Assembly (NCBI RefSeq): GCF_020037015.1
Contig: NZ_JAIQDE010000019.1
Coordinates: 116,181 to 180,180 of the forward strand
Direction: 5' to 3'
Length of the DNA stretch: 64,000 nucleotides
Origin: Corallococcus sp. AS-1-6
GTDB taxonomy: Bacteria > Myxococcota > Myxococcia > Myxococcales > Myxococcaceae
This document shows positions 24,144 to 32,971 of this stretch, in pieces. Position 1 is the stretch's first letter; each line of letters begins with the position of its first letter. Below the pieces are notes generated by a model. The model saw only the letters and a program-made list of their open reading frames with translations, was not told the DNA's origin and ran no database searches. A program made the position numbers and the translations under genes.

Positions 24144-25768
24144 CAGTAGTTGATGCCTTGAATGAGCCATTCGCTGTCCTCCCAGGCCGGCACCAGCCAC
24201 TTGAGGTGATCCGCGTCCCAGTGCGTCTGCACGGGCGCCAGGCGCGCGGTCCAGAGCGGGTTGAAGAAGTTGGGCTCCTCCTTCCACGCGCCGGGGCGGT
24301 GGTAGATGGCGCGGCCCACGGCCATGGCCATCATGCCGCCCGTGCGCTGGCGGAAGTCCGCCGCGTAGCCGTCCTGCTTGCCGCCCACGTACTCCCAGGT
24401 CATGTCCAGGTACGACTCGCGGATGGCCTCGTCGTTGTTCTCCGCGGTGTTGTACTTGCCGTCCCCGCTGCCCTCCATGAACGCGTTGTTCTTCAGGTTC
24501 TCCAGCTCGTAGACGGGCTTCTTGCCGCTGCGCTCCGCGCCCATGTCCTTGCCCAGGACGATGAGGTTGCACGGGTAGCCGAAGTGGTTCTGCCGGGGGC
24601 TGACGAAGCTGGTGTCGGACGTGATGAACGGCGTGATGCCCAGCCACGGGTGGTGGTCATCCGTCTTGTTGGAGCCGTATTCCTGGTGGAAGCCGCCCCG
24701 GTTGTCCGCCGCCGCCCGGAAGCGCAGCCGGAAGACGTCCTTCCAGCCGAAGAGGAAGCAGGTGGGGCGCACCTCGATGCGGATGTCGTCCGACGCGAAG
24801 AGCTGATCCTTGCGGTTGTTCTCGAAGTTCTCGTCGAAGCTCTTGATCTGGCTGTCCGCCGTCTTGCGGATGCGCAGTTGGCCAATGACGACGCACAGGT
24901 TGAACTCCCAGCGCCGGCCAATGAGGATGGGCCCCTCGCCCTCGGCCGTCCACCGCCGGCGCACGCCGTTGGCCAGGTTGCCCATGAGCAGGCGGTACTT
25001 GGCCATGTTCGGATCCGACAGCTTGTTGCCCGTCACCAGCTTCCCCCGCGCGAGCATGCCGGTGGGGTCCACGCCCATGGTGGGGCTGCTGCTGAAGGGG
25101 CCGTCGTCCAGCACGTGCAGGAAGTTCTTGGCGTTGGAGTAGTTGATGTCGCTCGGGTTGCCGAACAGCGAGGACACGGACGCGTTGTTGAACGACTGTC
25201 CGGAGTCCATGTCTTCGGTGACCTCCGCGCGCGGGTCGGTCTGTTGGATGACGTTCCCGTGTCCCTTCGTGGTGTAGAGGTCGAAGAGGGTCCCCGTGAG
25301 CATGGCCTCCTGGGCCAGCCACAGCGCGATGTTGAGCGCTGTCAGCACGGGGATGAGTAATCGTGAGACGGTCTCCACCGTGACCTTCCACGTTTTTATC
25401 GCCGTGGAGACCGCCATGAAGATGGCGCCGATGCCGGGGATGTATTGCAGGTACTTGGCCGCGACGCCGATGGTGCGGTCCAGGTACACCGCGTGGCTCA
25501 CGTAGGACATCAGCGTGAGCATCGCGGAGTAGTGCACGATCATCGCGCGGTTGGTGTACGCGAGGAAGTTGTAGGCCCGCGCCTCCTTCACCGCCAGCGA
25601 GTACGCCTGCGCGTCCGCGGCGTCCTGCAGCTTGATCTTCTCGTACACGCCCTGGCCAATGCCCACCGACGTCATGATGGTGACGGCCAGCACCAGCATG
25701 ACCACCACCCCGAGCACCATGGCCTGCCCGCGCTCGTCGCGCCGCAGTCTTCGCAGAATCCGGAACAT
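24143..25768 (-). CDS. TadG-like protein (pilus-associated, N-terminal membrane segment)
   Basis: A 541-residue protein with the TadG-type opening RDERGQAMVLGVVVMLVLAV (about residues 10-29) and a second hydrophobic zone at about 95-170 that could hold two or three further segments. The motif QDAADAQAYSLAV right after the first helix is typical of TadG-like Flp-pilus proteins. The remaining portion is predicted extracytoplasmic. The start at 25768 lies 2 bp after the stop of the preceding gene; an ATG 21 bp upstream overlaps that gene and is less likely. A TadG protein normally ties the pilus to the envelope. Confidence 0.8.
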   Translation of the reverse strand: MFRILRRLRRDERGQAMVLGVVVMLVLAVTIMTSVGIGQGVYEKIKLQDAADAQAYSLAVKEARAYNFLAYTNRAMIVHYSAMLTLMSYVSHAVYLDRTIGVAAKYLQYIPGIGAIFMAVSTAIKTWKVTVETVSRLLIPVLTALNIALWLAQEAMLTGTLFDLYTTKGHGNVIQQTDPRAEVTEDMDSGQSFNNASVSSLFGNPSDINYSNAKNFLHVLDDGPFSSSPTMGVDPTGMLARGKLVTGNKLSDPNMAKYRLLMGNLANGVRRRWTAEGEGPILIGRRWEFNLCVVIGQLRIRKTADSQIKSFDENFENNRKDQLFASDDIRIEVRPTCFLFGWKDVFRLRFRAAADNRGGFHQEYGSNKTDDHHPWLGITPFITSDTSFVSPRQNHFGYPCNLIVLGKDMGAERSGKKPVYELENLKNNAFMEGSGDGKYNTAENNDEAIRESYLDMTWEYVGGKQDGYAADFRQRTGGMMAMAVGRAIYHRPGAWKEEPNFFNPLWTARLAPVQTHWDADHLKWLVPAWEDSEWLIQGINY

Positions 25769-25770
25769 CG

Positions 25771-26592
25771 CTAGCCGTCCACCGCGCACGAAGTGGGGCC
25801 GTGCGTGCCGTTGAGGAAGTTGGACTGCATGCGCATCGAATAGGTGGCCACGACGGGGATGGCGAAGACGTTGCTGTCGGCGAGCGTGCGGATCTTCTGG
25901 TGGTCCGCGCTCTGGCCCGCGCCCTGGTCCTCCAGGTGGTCCGTGAGGCTGCCGCCGTTCACCTTCTGCGTGGTGAAGTTGGGGCCCCGCATGGCCAGGC
26001 CGTTGAGCGCCTCGCGGCCCATGTAGAAGGCGTGCAACTGCCAGTTCGCGAACGGGATGCGCATCTCGTAGAAGTAAGTGATGCGCACCGTGAGCAGGTT
26101 GGCCTCGATGACCTGCGCGTTGCGGATGTCGTCGAAGTCCACCTCCAGGCCCGACAGGTGCGAGCCATAGGAGGAGAAGAGCATGGGCAACTGGCTGCGC
26201 CGGGGGTTGAGCACCTCCACGCGCACGCGCTCCAGGTTCACCTGCTGGTAGCGCTGGTTCTGGGCCGCCAGCTTCTTGTCCGTGTACGCGTCATGGACCA
26301 GCGCCACGTTGATGAGCGTGTCCACGCGGCCCTTGCCGCCGGACCTGGGCGGACCCAGGGTGGGCAGCAGCGCCACGTAGGCGGCGTCCTTCATGATCTC
26401 GCAGTCGCCGCTGTTGACGATGCCCGCGCGCGCCGCCCGGTACGCGGCGTACTCCGTCATCAGCCGCGCGTGGTGGAGCGTCCCCAACTGGAGGATGCCC
26501 AGGATGAGGAACACCATCACCGGGATGACCAGCGCGGACTCAACGACCGCCTGACCCGACTCACCGGGATGGGTTGATGGGGACCTTTTCAT
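25771..26592 (-). CDS. TadE-like protein, first gene of the operon
   Basis: A 273-residue protein with a TadE-type segment, ESGQAVVESALVIPVMVFLI (about residues 11-30): Gly, then a helix with Glu at position +5. The rest is periplasmic and contains RLMTEYAAYRAARAGIV, a helix common in TadE proteins. It is the promoter-proximal gene of the operon 26592-22004. The ATG at 26592 is chosen because it leads directly into the pilin-like leader; the upstream ATG at 26622 is the alternative. No motor ATPase or secretin gene is adjacent, so the rest of the machine must be elsewhere. Confidence 0.78.
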   Translation of the reverse strand: MKRSPSTHPGESGQAVVESALVIPVMVFLILGILQLGTLHHARLMTEYAAYRAARAGIVNSGDCEIMKDAAYVALLPTLGPPRSGGKGRVDTLINVALVHDAYTDKKLAAQNQRYQQVNLERVRVEVLNPRRSQLPMLFSSYGSHLSGLEVDFDDIRNAQVIEANLLTVRITYFYEMRIPFANWQLHAFYMGREALNGLAMRGPNFTTQKVNGGSLTDHLEDQGAGQSADHQKIRTLADSNVFAIPVVATYSMRMQSNFLNGTHGPTSCAVDG

Positions 26593-26764
26593 GGGACGTC
26601 CAATATTCACACAGCGTGTCATCGGGATGCCAGTTGGCGGTCGCCGGGTCGCCCGCCAGCCCTTCCCATGAAACAGCCGCATCCAATACAGGACCCAGAA
26701 AGAAGGTATCGGGCACATGGCCGCGCCCGGATTTCAGCGGGCCACCTGGCGGGTGAGGCGAAGG

Positions 26765-27388
26765 CTACCGCGCGCGTTTTCCGGGCTTCGGGTCCCGCAC
26801 CAGCGTGGCGACGAGGGCCTCGGCCAGCACCTCCGCGGGAGATCCCTGGAATCCGGTGCAGGTGAGCTTGAGGCTGACGATGCCGTGCAGCCCCGCCCAG
26901 AAGACCTCCGCCAACTGCTCCGCGGGCGTGGCCTCTGGAGTCCGGCCCGCCGCCTTCAGGTCCTCGCAGGCCTTCACCAGCAGCGCGAAGGAGCGGGGGC
27001 CCTCGCCGTGCTGCTTGTCCTGGAAGAGCTCCGCGGACAGCTTGGCGTCCTCCATGAAGATGAGGCGGTAGGTCTCCGGGCGCTCCAGGCCGAAGGTCAG
27101 GTAGGCCTGGGCCAGGCGTGACAGCCGCTCCACCGGCTCCTTCACGGCGGCCGCCGGCTCCAGCGCCGCGAGCAGCTCCTGGAAGCCGCGCACGCACAGC
27201 TCCCGCGCGATGGCGTCGCGGTTCTCGAAGTGCAGGTAGAGCGTCGCGGGCGCGTACTCCACCGCGTCCGCCAGCTTGCGCATGGAGAGGGCCCCGAACC
27301 CCTCCTTCATCACCATGTCCCGCGCCACCCGCAGGATGTGCTCCCGCAGCTCCGCCCGCTGTCGTTCCTTGCGCTCCGTGATGCCCAT
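26765..27388 (-). CDS. TetR/AcrR family repressor
   Basis: A 207-residue TetR-family regulator: N-terminal helix-turn-helix at about residues 15-60 (ILRVARDMVMKEGFGALSMRKLADAVEYAPATLYLHF pattern, quoted in part) and an all-helical ligand domain behind it. It is divergent from the NAD-binding epimerase-like gene at 27495, and two copies of a palindrome lie between them, so it almost certainly represses that gene and itself. The start at 27388 matches the usual TetR N-terminus; the frame is open further upstream without support. Confidence 0.92.
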   Translation of the reverse strand: MGITERKERQRAELREHILRVARDMVMKEGFGALSMRKLADAVEYAPATLYLHFENRDAIARELCVRGFQELLAALEPAAAVKEPVERLSRLAQAYLTFGLERPETYRLIFMEDAKLSAELFQDKQHGEGPRSFALLVKACEDLKAAGRTPEATPAEQLAEVFWAGLHGIVSLKLTCTGFQGSPAEVLAEALVATLVRDPKPGKRAR

Positions 27389-27404
27389 GTCACCAGGGTA
27401 GGCC

Positions 27405-27458
27405 TTGACGGACCGAACGGATAGCAATAGATGAACGGTGTTCACTGAACGGTGTTCA
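27405..27458 (+). promoter_or_regulatory. Promoter with tandem TetR operators
   Basis: TTGACG (27405-27410), a 17-bp spacer and TAGATG (27428-27433) form a sigma-70-like promoter for the epimerase-like gene at 27495. Two identical palindromes TGAACGGTGTTCA occupy 27432-27444 and 27446-27458, the first overlapping the -10 element. Arms are TGAAC/GTTCA around GGT, spaced 14 bp centre to centre. Another half site, GTTCAT, follows at about 27473. Binding here would block transcription; position and symmetry make TetR the obvious ligand-responsive repressor. Confidence 0.8.
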
Positions 27459-27494
27459 TCAAAAGTCCGGCTGTTCATCTTCCAGGAGAGCGAC

Positions 27495-28481
27495 ATGGAA
27501 ACGGTTGCGTTGTTCGGCGCCTCGGGCGTCATCGGTCAGTCCGTGGCGCGGGCGCTGCAAGCGCAGGGGCGGTCCTATCGGGTGGTGGGGCGCTCGGAGG
27601 GCAGCCTGCGCAGGGAGTTCGGCGCGGACCCCCGGGCGGAGGTGGTGACGTGGAATCCGGACGACCCGGCCTCCATCCGGGCCGCGGCGCGGGGCGTGCG
27701 GACCCTCATCTACATGGTGGGGGTGAACTACTGGCAGTTCCACCTGCACCCGGAGCTGATGCGCCGCACGTTGGACGCGGCCATCGCGGAGGGCGTGGAG
27801 CGGGTGGTGCTCATCGGCACGGTGTACCCGTACGGCCTGGCGCGCACCGCGACGGTGACGGAGTCCCATCCGCGCGAGCCGAACGCCTACAAGGGCCGCA
27901 TGCGCAAGGCGCAGGAGGACCTGCTGCTGGAGGCGGACGCCGCGGGCCGGATCCAGGGCACCATCCTCCGGCTGCCGGACTTCTACGGGCCGGGCGTGGA
28001 GCGCAGCTTCCTGTACCGGGCCTTCGTCGCCGCGAGCCAGGGCAAGCGCGCCCCGCTCATCGGGCCGCTGGACACGCCGCATGAGTTCGTCTTCGTGAAC
28101 GACGTGGGCCCCGTCGTCACCGCGCTGATGGACGAGCCGCGCGCGTACGGCCGCTTCTGGAACCTGGCCGGCGCGGGCGTCACCACCCAGCGCGAGATGG
28201 TGAAGGAGATCTACGCGCAGGCGGGCCACGCGCCCAAGACGATGACGCTGGGGAAGGGGATGGTGCGGCTGGCGGGCCTCTTCGACCCCTTCATGCGCGA
28301 GCTGGTGGAGATGTACTACCTGCTCACGAACCCCGTGCTGCTGGATGACTCCGCGCTGCGGGGGCTGCTGGGCACGGTGCACAAGACGCCGTACGCGGAA
28401 GGCATCCGCCAGACGCTCGCGGCGCTGCGCCGCGAGCAGGAGGCGAAGGCCCGCCCGGCCCCGGTCGCCGCGACGACCTGA
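27495..28481 (+). CDS. NAD-dependent epimerase/dehydratase-like protein
   Basis: A 328-residue protein of the extended short-chain dehydrogenase/NmrA group. A Rossmann fold opens with LFGASGVIGQSVARAL (the GxxGxxG nucleotide loop). VLIGTVYPYG follows, and the catalytic Tyr-Lys pair is represented by YPYG and NAYKGRMRK. It probably acts on an NAD(P)-bound small substrate. The ATG at 27495 follows AGGAGAG; an upstream start at 27438 would lie inside the operators. It is regulated by the divergent TetR gene and is convergent with the ClC gene just downstream. Confidence 0.87.
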   Translation: METVALFGASGVIGQSVARALQAQGRSYRVVGRSEGSLRREFGADPRAEVVTWNPDDPASIRAAARGVRTLIYMVGVNYWQFHLHPELMRRTLDAAIAEGVERVVLIGTVYPYGLARTATVTESHPREPNAYKGRMRKAQEDLLLEADAAGRIQGTILRLPDFYGPGVERSFLYRAFVAASQGKRAPLIGPLDTPHEFVFVNDVGPVVTALMDEPRAYGRFWNLAGAGVTTQREMVKEIYAQAGHAPKTMTLGKGMVRLAGLFDPFMRELVEMYYLLTNPVLLDDSALRGLLGTVHKTPYAEGIRQTLAALRREQEAKARPAPVAATT

Positions 28482-28491
28482 GCCGGAGCGC

Positions 28492-30381
28492 TCACGCGGT
28501 CCGGGGCGAAGGGGGACGCGCGGAGCCCAGGCCTCGCTCCCGCGTGCGGGCGTTCGCCAGCCGCTGCCGGTGGCCCGCGAGCAGGTCGCTGCGGGTGAGG
28601 ATGCCCACGACGTGCTGGGGCCTCGCGCGGGAGACGACGGGCAGACGGCCCACGCCCTCGTCCATCATCAGGTCCGCCGCCTCGCGCAGGGAGCTGTCGT
28701 CGAAGACGACCGCGGGAGGCCGCTTCACCACGTCCCGCAGCCGCCGGCCCTCGGTCGCGTGGCCGTCCAGCAGGTCCCTGCGCGTGACGACGCCCACGAG
28801 CGTCCCTTCCCGGGACACGACGGGGAAGCCCTGGTGGTGGGAGCCCGAGGCGTCGGACGCGAGCCACGCGCGCACCTCTTCCAGGGGCATGTCCGCCTGC
28901 AACGTCACCACGGTCTTCAGGCCGTGGTCGCGCACGAGCGCCGTCCCCAGCGCGTCCGCGCCCAGCTCCGTGGGGATGCGGGCGCCGCGGCGGGCCAGCT
29001 TCTCCGTCATGATGGAGTGCCGCATGAGCAGCGCGGACACCAGGTAGGACGCCGCGCAGCCGGCGAGCAGCGGCAGGAGGCCCAGCGGCTGGCGCGTGGT
29101 CTCGAAGGCGAACACCACCGACGCGAGCAGCGCGCGGGACGCCCCCGCGAAGAGCGCGGCCATGCCCACCAGCGCCGCGACGCGCACGTCCACGCCCAGG
29201 CCGGGGAACACCTGCGTGGCCAGCAGCCCCAGCCCGGAGCCCAGGCCGCCGCCCAGCGTGAAGAGGGGCGCCAGCGTTCCGCCGGACGTCCCGCTCCCCA
29301 GCGCGACGGACCAGGAGATGAACTTGAGCGCGCAGAAGACGAGCATCGCCGTGCCCACGAAGCGGCCGGAGAGGATGTCCTCGATGTTGGTGTAGCCCAC
29401 GCCCAGCGTGCGCGGGGAGAAGTAGCCCACCACGCCCACGACGACGGCGCCCAGCGCGGGCCACCACATCCAGTGCAGGGGCAGCTTCTCGAACAGGTCC
29501 TCCAGCCAGTACACCGCGCGCGTGCACGCCACGGAGGCGGCGCCGATGACAAGGCCCAGCACTCCGTAGAACGCGAGCGCCCCGCCGGACGGAGTCGTCA
29601 GGTCCGGGATGGCGAACGCGGGCGCGCCGCCCATGAAGGCGATCCTCACGCCGGTGGCGGTGGCGGTGGCCAGGGCCACGGGGATGACGGAGCGGGGCTT
29701 GAACTCGAAGAGCAGCAGCTCCACGGCCAGCAGCACGGCGGACACCGGCGCGCCGAACGTGGCGGCCATGCCCGCGGCGGCGCCCGCGGCGAGCAGCGCC
29801 TTGCGCTCGTCCGCCGTGACGTGGAGCCCCTGGCCCAGCAGCGACCCCAGCGCGCCACCCGTGGCGATGATGGGCCCCTCCGCGCCGAACGGGCCGCCGG
29901 TGCCGATGGCGATCGCCGCCGACAGCGGCTTGAGCAGCGTCATGCGGGGCGGGATGCGGCTCTGGTTGAAGAGCACCTGCTCCATGGCCTCCGGGATGCC
30001 GTGGCCCCGGATGGCCCGCGAGCCGTAGCGCGCCATCAACCCCACGATGAGGGCGCCCGCCACGGGCACCAGCACCCCCCAGCCACCCAGCGTGTTGTCG
30101 CCGGGAGACACCGGCTGCACGGACAGCCGCCCGAAGAAGGCCAGGTTCGTGACGAAGTGGATGAGGGCGCCCAGCCCCTGCGCCACCAGGCCCGCCACGG
30201 CCGCGAGCACCACGGCCATGGCGCTGATGAACACGGTGCGCGAGTCCACCGCCACGGAGGCGGCGGGGGTGCGCAGGGTGGCGAGCGCGGGGCCCATCGA
30301 CGGGGCCACGGGGAGGCTGGAGCGCGCCTCCGCCCCCTCGCCCAGGCCCTCTTCGATGCGTTCCACATCAGGCTTCTTCAT
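28492..30381 (-). CDS. ClC-type chloride channel/transporter with CBS domains
   Basis: A 629-residue membrane protein. The ClC signatures are in order: GHGIPEAM (the GxGIPE loop), GPFGAEGPIIATGG with the gating glutamate, and GSGTSGGTLAPLFTLGG near mid-protein. Ten or so membrane segments fill residues 50-455. A cytoplasmic pair of CBS domains follows (about 475-600, with SHHQGFPVVSREGTLVGVVTRRDLL and VGRLPVVSRARPQHVVGILTRSDLL, each quoted in part), which normally bind nucleotides and tune gating. Because the gating glutamate is kept, either a channel or a Cl-/H+ exchanger is possible. Its start lies 14 bp inside the end of the MarR gene. Confidence 0.92.
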   Translation of the reverse strand: MKKPDVERIEEGLGEGAEARSSLPVAPSMGPALATLRTPAASVAVDSRTVFISAMAVVLAAVAGLVAQGLGALIHFVTNLAFFGRLSVQPVSPGDNTLGGWGVLVPVAGALIVGLMARYGSRAIRGHGIPEAMEQVLFNQSRIPPRMTLLKPLSAAIAIGTGGPFGAEGPIIATGGALGSLLGQGLHVTADERKALLAAGAAAGMAATFGAPVSAVLLAVELLLFEFKPRSVIPVALATATATGVRIAFMGGAPAFAIPDLTTPSGGALAFYGVLGLVIGAASVACTRAVYWLEDLFEKLPLHWMWWPALGAVVVGVVGYFSPRTLGVGYTNIEDILSGRFVGTAMLVFCALKFISWSVALGSGTSGGTLAPLFTLGGGLGSGLGLLATQVFPGLGVDVRVAALVGMAALFAGASRALLASVVFAFETTRQPLGLLPLLAGCAASYLVSALLMRHSIMTEKLARRGARIPTELGADALGTALVRDHGLKTVVTLQADMPLEEVRAWLASDASGSHHQGFPVVSREGTLVGVVTRRDLLDGHATEGRRLRDVVKRPPAVVFDDSSLREAADLMMDEGVGRLPVVSRARPQHVVGILTRSDLLAGHRQRLANARTRERGLGSARPPSPRTA

Positions 30382-30922
30382 CGGTGTGCTCCTGTGTCTT
30401 GCGGCGCCGCGAAGGGCGCGAGGCTTCGTCCTCGAAGAAGAGCGGGGCCACGTCCCCGTCGAGCCCCAGGGCGCGCACCCAGGCGTCCAGTCCCTGGACC
30501 AGCCCCGCGCGCACGTCGGGCTTCAGCCCGCGCAGCCCGGAGATGAGCCGCGCCTGGGCCATGGGCGGCGCCTTGCGCACCAGCGCGCGGCCCTTCGGCT
30601 CCAGCGCCACCTCCACCCGGCGGCCGTCCTCGTTGGAGCGGCGGCGGCTCACCAGCCCCTGCTCGATCAGCTTCGTGACGACGACGGACACGCTGCTCTG
30701 GTGCGTGAGCGTGCGCTCAGCGAGCGTGTTGATGGAGCAGGGCCCGGACTCCGCCAGCTCCTGGAGGATGAAGAGCTGGGCGCCGCTGATGCCCACCAGC
30801 CGTTCGGAGGCGCGAGCGGAGACCCGCAGCAGCCGCACCAGCCGCCGCACGCCGTCCATGGCCGCGCGCACCTCGCCGGACACGTCCGGGGGCGCCGGCG
30901 TTCGATTTGTATGGGAGCCCAT
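30368..30922 (-). CDS. MarR family transcriptional regulator
   Basis: A 184-residue MarR protein with recognition helix region INTLAERTLTHQSSVSVVVT and wing SRRRSNEDGRRVEVALEPKG; helical ends form the dimer. The tail after about residue 150 is acidic, then basic, and is not part of the core. It overlaps the ClC gene start by 14 bp, so both are made from one mRNA. A MarR gene coupled to a ClC channel suggests ion, acid or toxicant stress control, as inference. Confidence 0.9.
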   Translation of the reverse strand: MGSHTNRTPAPPDVSGEVRAAMDGVRRLVRLLRVSARASERLVGISGAQLFILQELAESGPCSINTLAERTLTHQSSVSVVVTKLIEQGLVSRRRSNEDGRRVEVALEPKGRALVRKAPPMAQARLISGLRGLKPDVRAGLVQGLDAWVRALGLDGDVAPLFFEDEASRPSRRRKTQEHTDEEA

Positions 30923-30923
30923 A
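30910..30923. promoter_or_regulatory. Palindrome over the MarR start codon
   Basis: TATGGG-AG-CCCATA, with 6-bp arms, covers the ATG of the MarR-ClC operon (30922). Upstream there is TTATAT, a possible -10 element for the operon. An operator overlapping the start of transcription and translation would allow autorepression; this is inferred. Confidence 0.35.
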
Positions 30924-31008
30924 TAACTGCCCGCAACCTACGGTGCAGGGGCAGCGGGCACAAGCGAAAGCGCGGCGGCTGCTCGGCTGCCTGGAGGCGG
31001 GGACGGGA

Positions 31009-31929
31009 TTACCGCCGGGGCGTGCGTGGCGGTGGCGGCGCCGTCGCGCTGTCTCGCTGGGCCATCAGCCAGTCCACGAAGAGGCGCGCGGCGGGCCGCA
31101 GGCGCCGGTGCGAGGGGTACACCACGAAGTAGCTGGCGCGGGTGGGCACGACGGGGCCGGGCAGCCGGAGGAGCCGGCCGTCCGCGAAGTAGGGCGTGGC
31201 GATCTTCTCGCGCGCCAGCGCCGCGCCCAGGCCCTGCACCGCGGCCATCAGCGCGCCGGTGGTGTCACTGAAGCTGTAGCGCTCCTCGAACCGCGTCCCG
31301 CGCACGCCCGCCGAGCGGAACCAGTCCTGCCAGCCCTGGCGGCTGAGGTCCGCGATGAGCGGGAGCTTCGCCACGTCCGCCGCGTCGCGCACGTGCTCCA
31401 CGCCCGCCAGCCGCGCGGAGGCCACGGGGAACAGGGCGTCGTCCATGAGCGGCTGCGCGCTCAAGCCCGGCCAGGGCCCCTGGCCGTAGCGGATGCCCAG
31501 GTCCGGCCCGCCCTCGTCGAAGCGGGTGAGCGCCATCTCCGTGTCCACGTGGATCCGGATGCGCGGATGCCGCGAGGTGAAGTCCGGCATGCGCGGCAGG
31601 AGCCACGCGTACGTCAGCGAGTGCACCGTGGTGATGCGCACCACGGCGTCCTCGTCCCGGGAATGCTTGAGGCCCCCGAGCACGTGGTCCATGTCCGACA
31701 GCGCGTTGCTGGCGGCGTCCGCGAGCTGGCGCCCCTCGGCCGTCAGCGCCACGCCCCGGGCGTGCCGTTGGAAGAGCGCGACCCCCAGCCGGTCCTCCAG
31801 CTTGCGGACGTGGTGGCTGACGGCGCTCGCGGTCAGGTGCAGCTCCTCCGCCGCGCGGGCGAAGTTCTGGTGGCGGGCGGCGGACTCGAAGGCCGCCAGG
31901 GCGGGGAGCAGTTCGGTGTGGAGGGGCAT
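31009..31929 (-). CDS. LysR family transcriptional regulator (GcvA-like)
   Basis: A 306-residue LysR regulator with helix-turn-helix FARAAEELHLTASAVSHHVRKLEDRLG at about residues 22-48 (shown in part: HLTASAVSHHVRKLEDRLG) and the effector domain at about 90-295. The opening LPALAAFESAARHQNFARAA resembles GcvA-type members. It is divergent from the EamA transporter gene, which it probably controls. The start at 31929 gives a normal family N-terminus; sequence open further upstream is antisense to the transporter. Confidence 0.92.
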   Translation of the reverse strand: MPLHTELLPALAAFESAARHQNFARAAEELHLTASAVSHHVRKLEDRLGVALFQRHARGVALTAEGRQLADAASNALSDMDHVLGGLKHSRDEDAVVRITTVHSLTYAWLLPRMPDFTSRHPRIRIHVDTEMALTRFDEGGPDLGIRYGQGPWPGLSAQPLMDDALFPVASARLAGVEHVRDAADVAKLPLIADLSRQGWQDWFRSAGVRGTRFEERYSFSDTTGALMAAVQGLGAALAREKIATPYFADGRLLRLPGPVVPTRASYFVVYPSHRRLRPAARLFVDWLMAQRDSATAPPPPRTPRR

Positions 31930-31955
31930 GGGGACGAGCCTCAAATCTGGCTCAT

Positions 31956-32025
31956 GTCTGGCACGGAAAGGATGCGCTTGTGAAGAAAGGGCGGCGGCGT
32001 GAAGAGAGGGCCAGACAGAAGTCTG
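31956..32025. promoter_or_regulatory. Candidate LysR control region
   Basis: In the divergent region the inverted repeat GTCTGG (31956-31961) and CCAGAC (32011-32016) is followed by a compact palindrome CAGAC-AGAA-GTCTG (32012-32025) close to the transporter start. Repeated TCTGG half sites suggest binding of the adjacent LysR protein. No test of the T-N11-A core was made. Confidence 0.4.
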
Positions 32026-32052
32026 ATTCCTTCCTCGCACGAGGGGGTCGCC

Positions 32053-32967
32053 ATGAGCGCATCCGGTCTCACCCATCCCCAGGCCGTGACTCCTACCTTC
32101 AACCGGGCGTGGCTCACGCCTTTGGAGCTGGGCGGGCTGGCCGCCATCTGGGGCGCGTCCTTCCTGTTCCTGCGCATCGCGGCGCCGGCCTTCGGCCCCA
32201 TCCCGCTGGTGGCGCTGCGCCTGGTGCTGGGCGCGGCGGTGCTGATGCCCTTCCTCTGGCGCGCGCGCTCGGCCCTGCGGCCCGCGCTGTGGCCCCGTCT
32301 GGCGCTGGTGGGCGTCATCAACGCGGCGGTGCCCTTCTCGCTGTTCGCCTGGGCCGCGCGGCAGGCCCCCGCGGGCGTCGGGGCCATCACCAACAGCATG
32401 GCGGTGCTCTTCACCGCCCTGGTGGCTTTCCTCTTCTACGGCGAGCGCATCGGGCCCCGGCGCGCGGTGGCGCTGTTCGCGGGCTTCGCCGGGGTGGTGG
32501 TGCTGGCCAGCGGCAAGGCCGGGGGCGCGAGCGTCGCCGGGGCCGTGGCGGCGGGGACCACGGGCGCGTTCCTCTACGGCATCGGGTCGAACCTGGTGCG
32601 CCGCCACTTCGCCGGACTGCCGGCCGCCGCGGTCGCCGCCGCCACGCTGGCCTGCGGCGCGGTGCTGATGGTGCCCTTCGCGGTGGCCACGTGGCCCACG
32701 GAGCCCATCGGCACGCGGCCCTGGCTGGCGGCGGCGGCCCTGGGCGTCCTCTGCACCGGCCTGGGGTACGCGGTGTTCTACCGGCTCATCCAGCGCATCG
32801 GCGCGCCGCGCGCCTCCGTCGTCACCTACCTGGTGCCGCTGTTCGCGCTGACGTGGGCGTGGCTGCTCCTGGGCGAGCCGCTGACGCCCACCATGCTGGT
32901 GGCGGGCACCCTCATCCTGGGGAGCGTGGCGCTGGGGCAGTCCTCCTCGGCGCCGAAGGCGAAGTGA
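32053..32967 (+). CDS. EamA/DMT family transporter
   Basis: A 304-residue integral membrane protein with ten predicted membrane segments arranged as two EamA repeats (about residues 20-145 and 155-295). The family opening LGGLAAIWGASFLFLRIA and the second-repeat PRASVVTYLVPLFALTWAWLLLGEPL (quoted in part as TYLVPLFALTWAWLLLGE) are clear. It is a drug/metabolite exporter-type permease; the cargo is unknown. The ATG at 32053 follows GAGGGGG; an ATG at 31999 has no such box and overlaps control elements. It is divergent from the LysR gene. Confidence 0.92.
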   Translation: MSASGLTHPQAVTPTFNRAWLTPLELGGLAAIWGASFLFLRIAAPAFGPIPLVALRLVLGAAVLMPFLWRARSALRPALWPRLALVGVINAAVPFSLFAWAARQAPAGVGAITNSMAVLFTALVAFLFYGERIGPRRAVALFAGFAGVVVLASGKAGGASVAGAVAAGTTGAFLYGIGSNLVRRHFAGLPAAAVAAATLACGAVLMVPFAVATWPTEPIGTRPWLAAAALGVLCTGLGYAVFYRLIQRIGAPRASVVTYLVPLFALTWAWLLLGEPLTPTMLVAGTLILGSVALGQSSSAPKAK

Positions 32968-32971
32968 GGCG

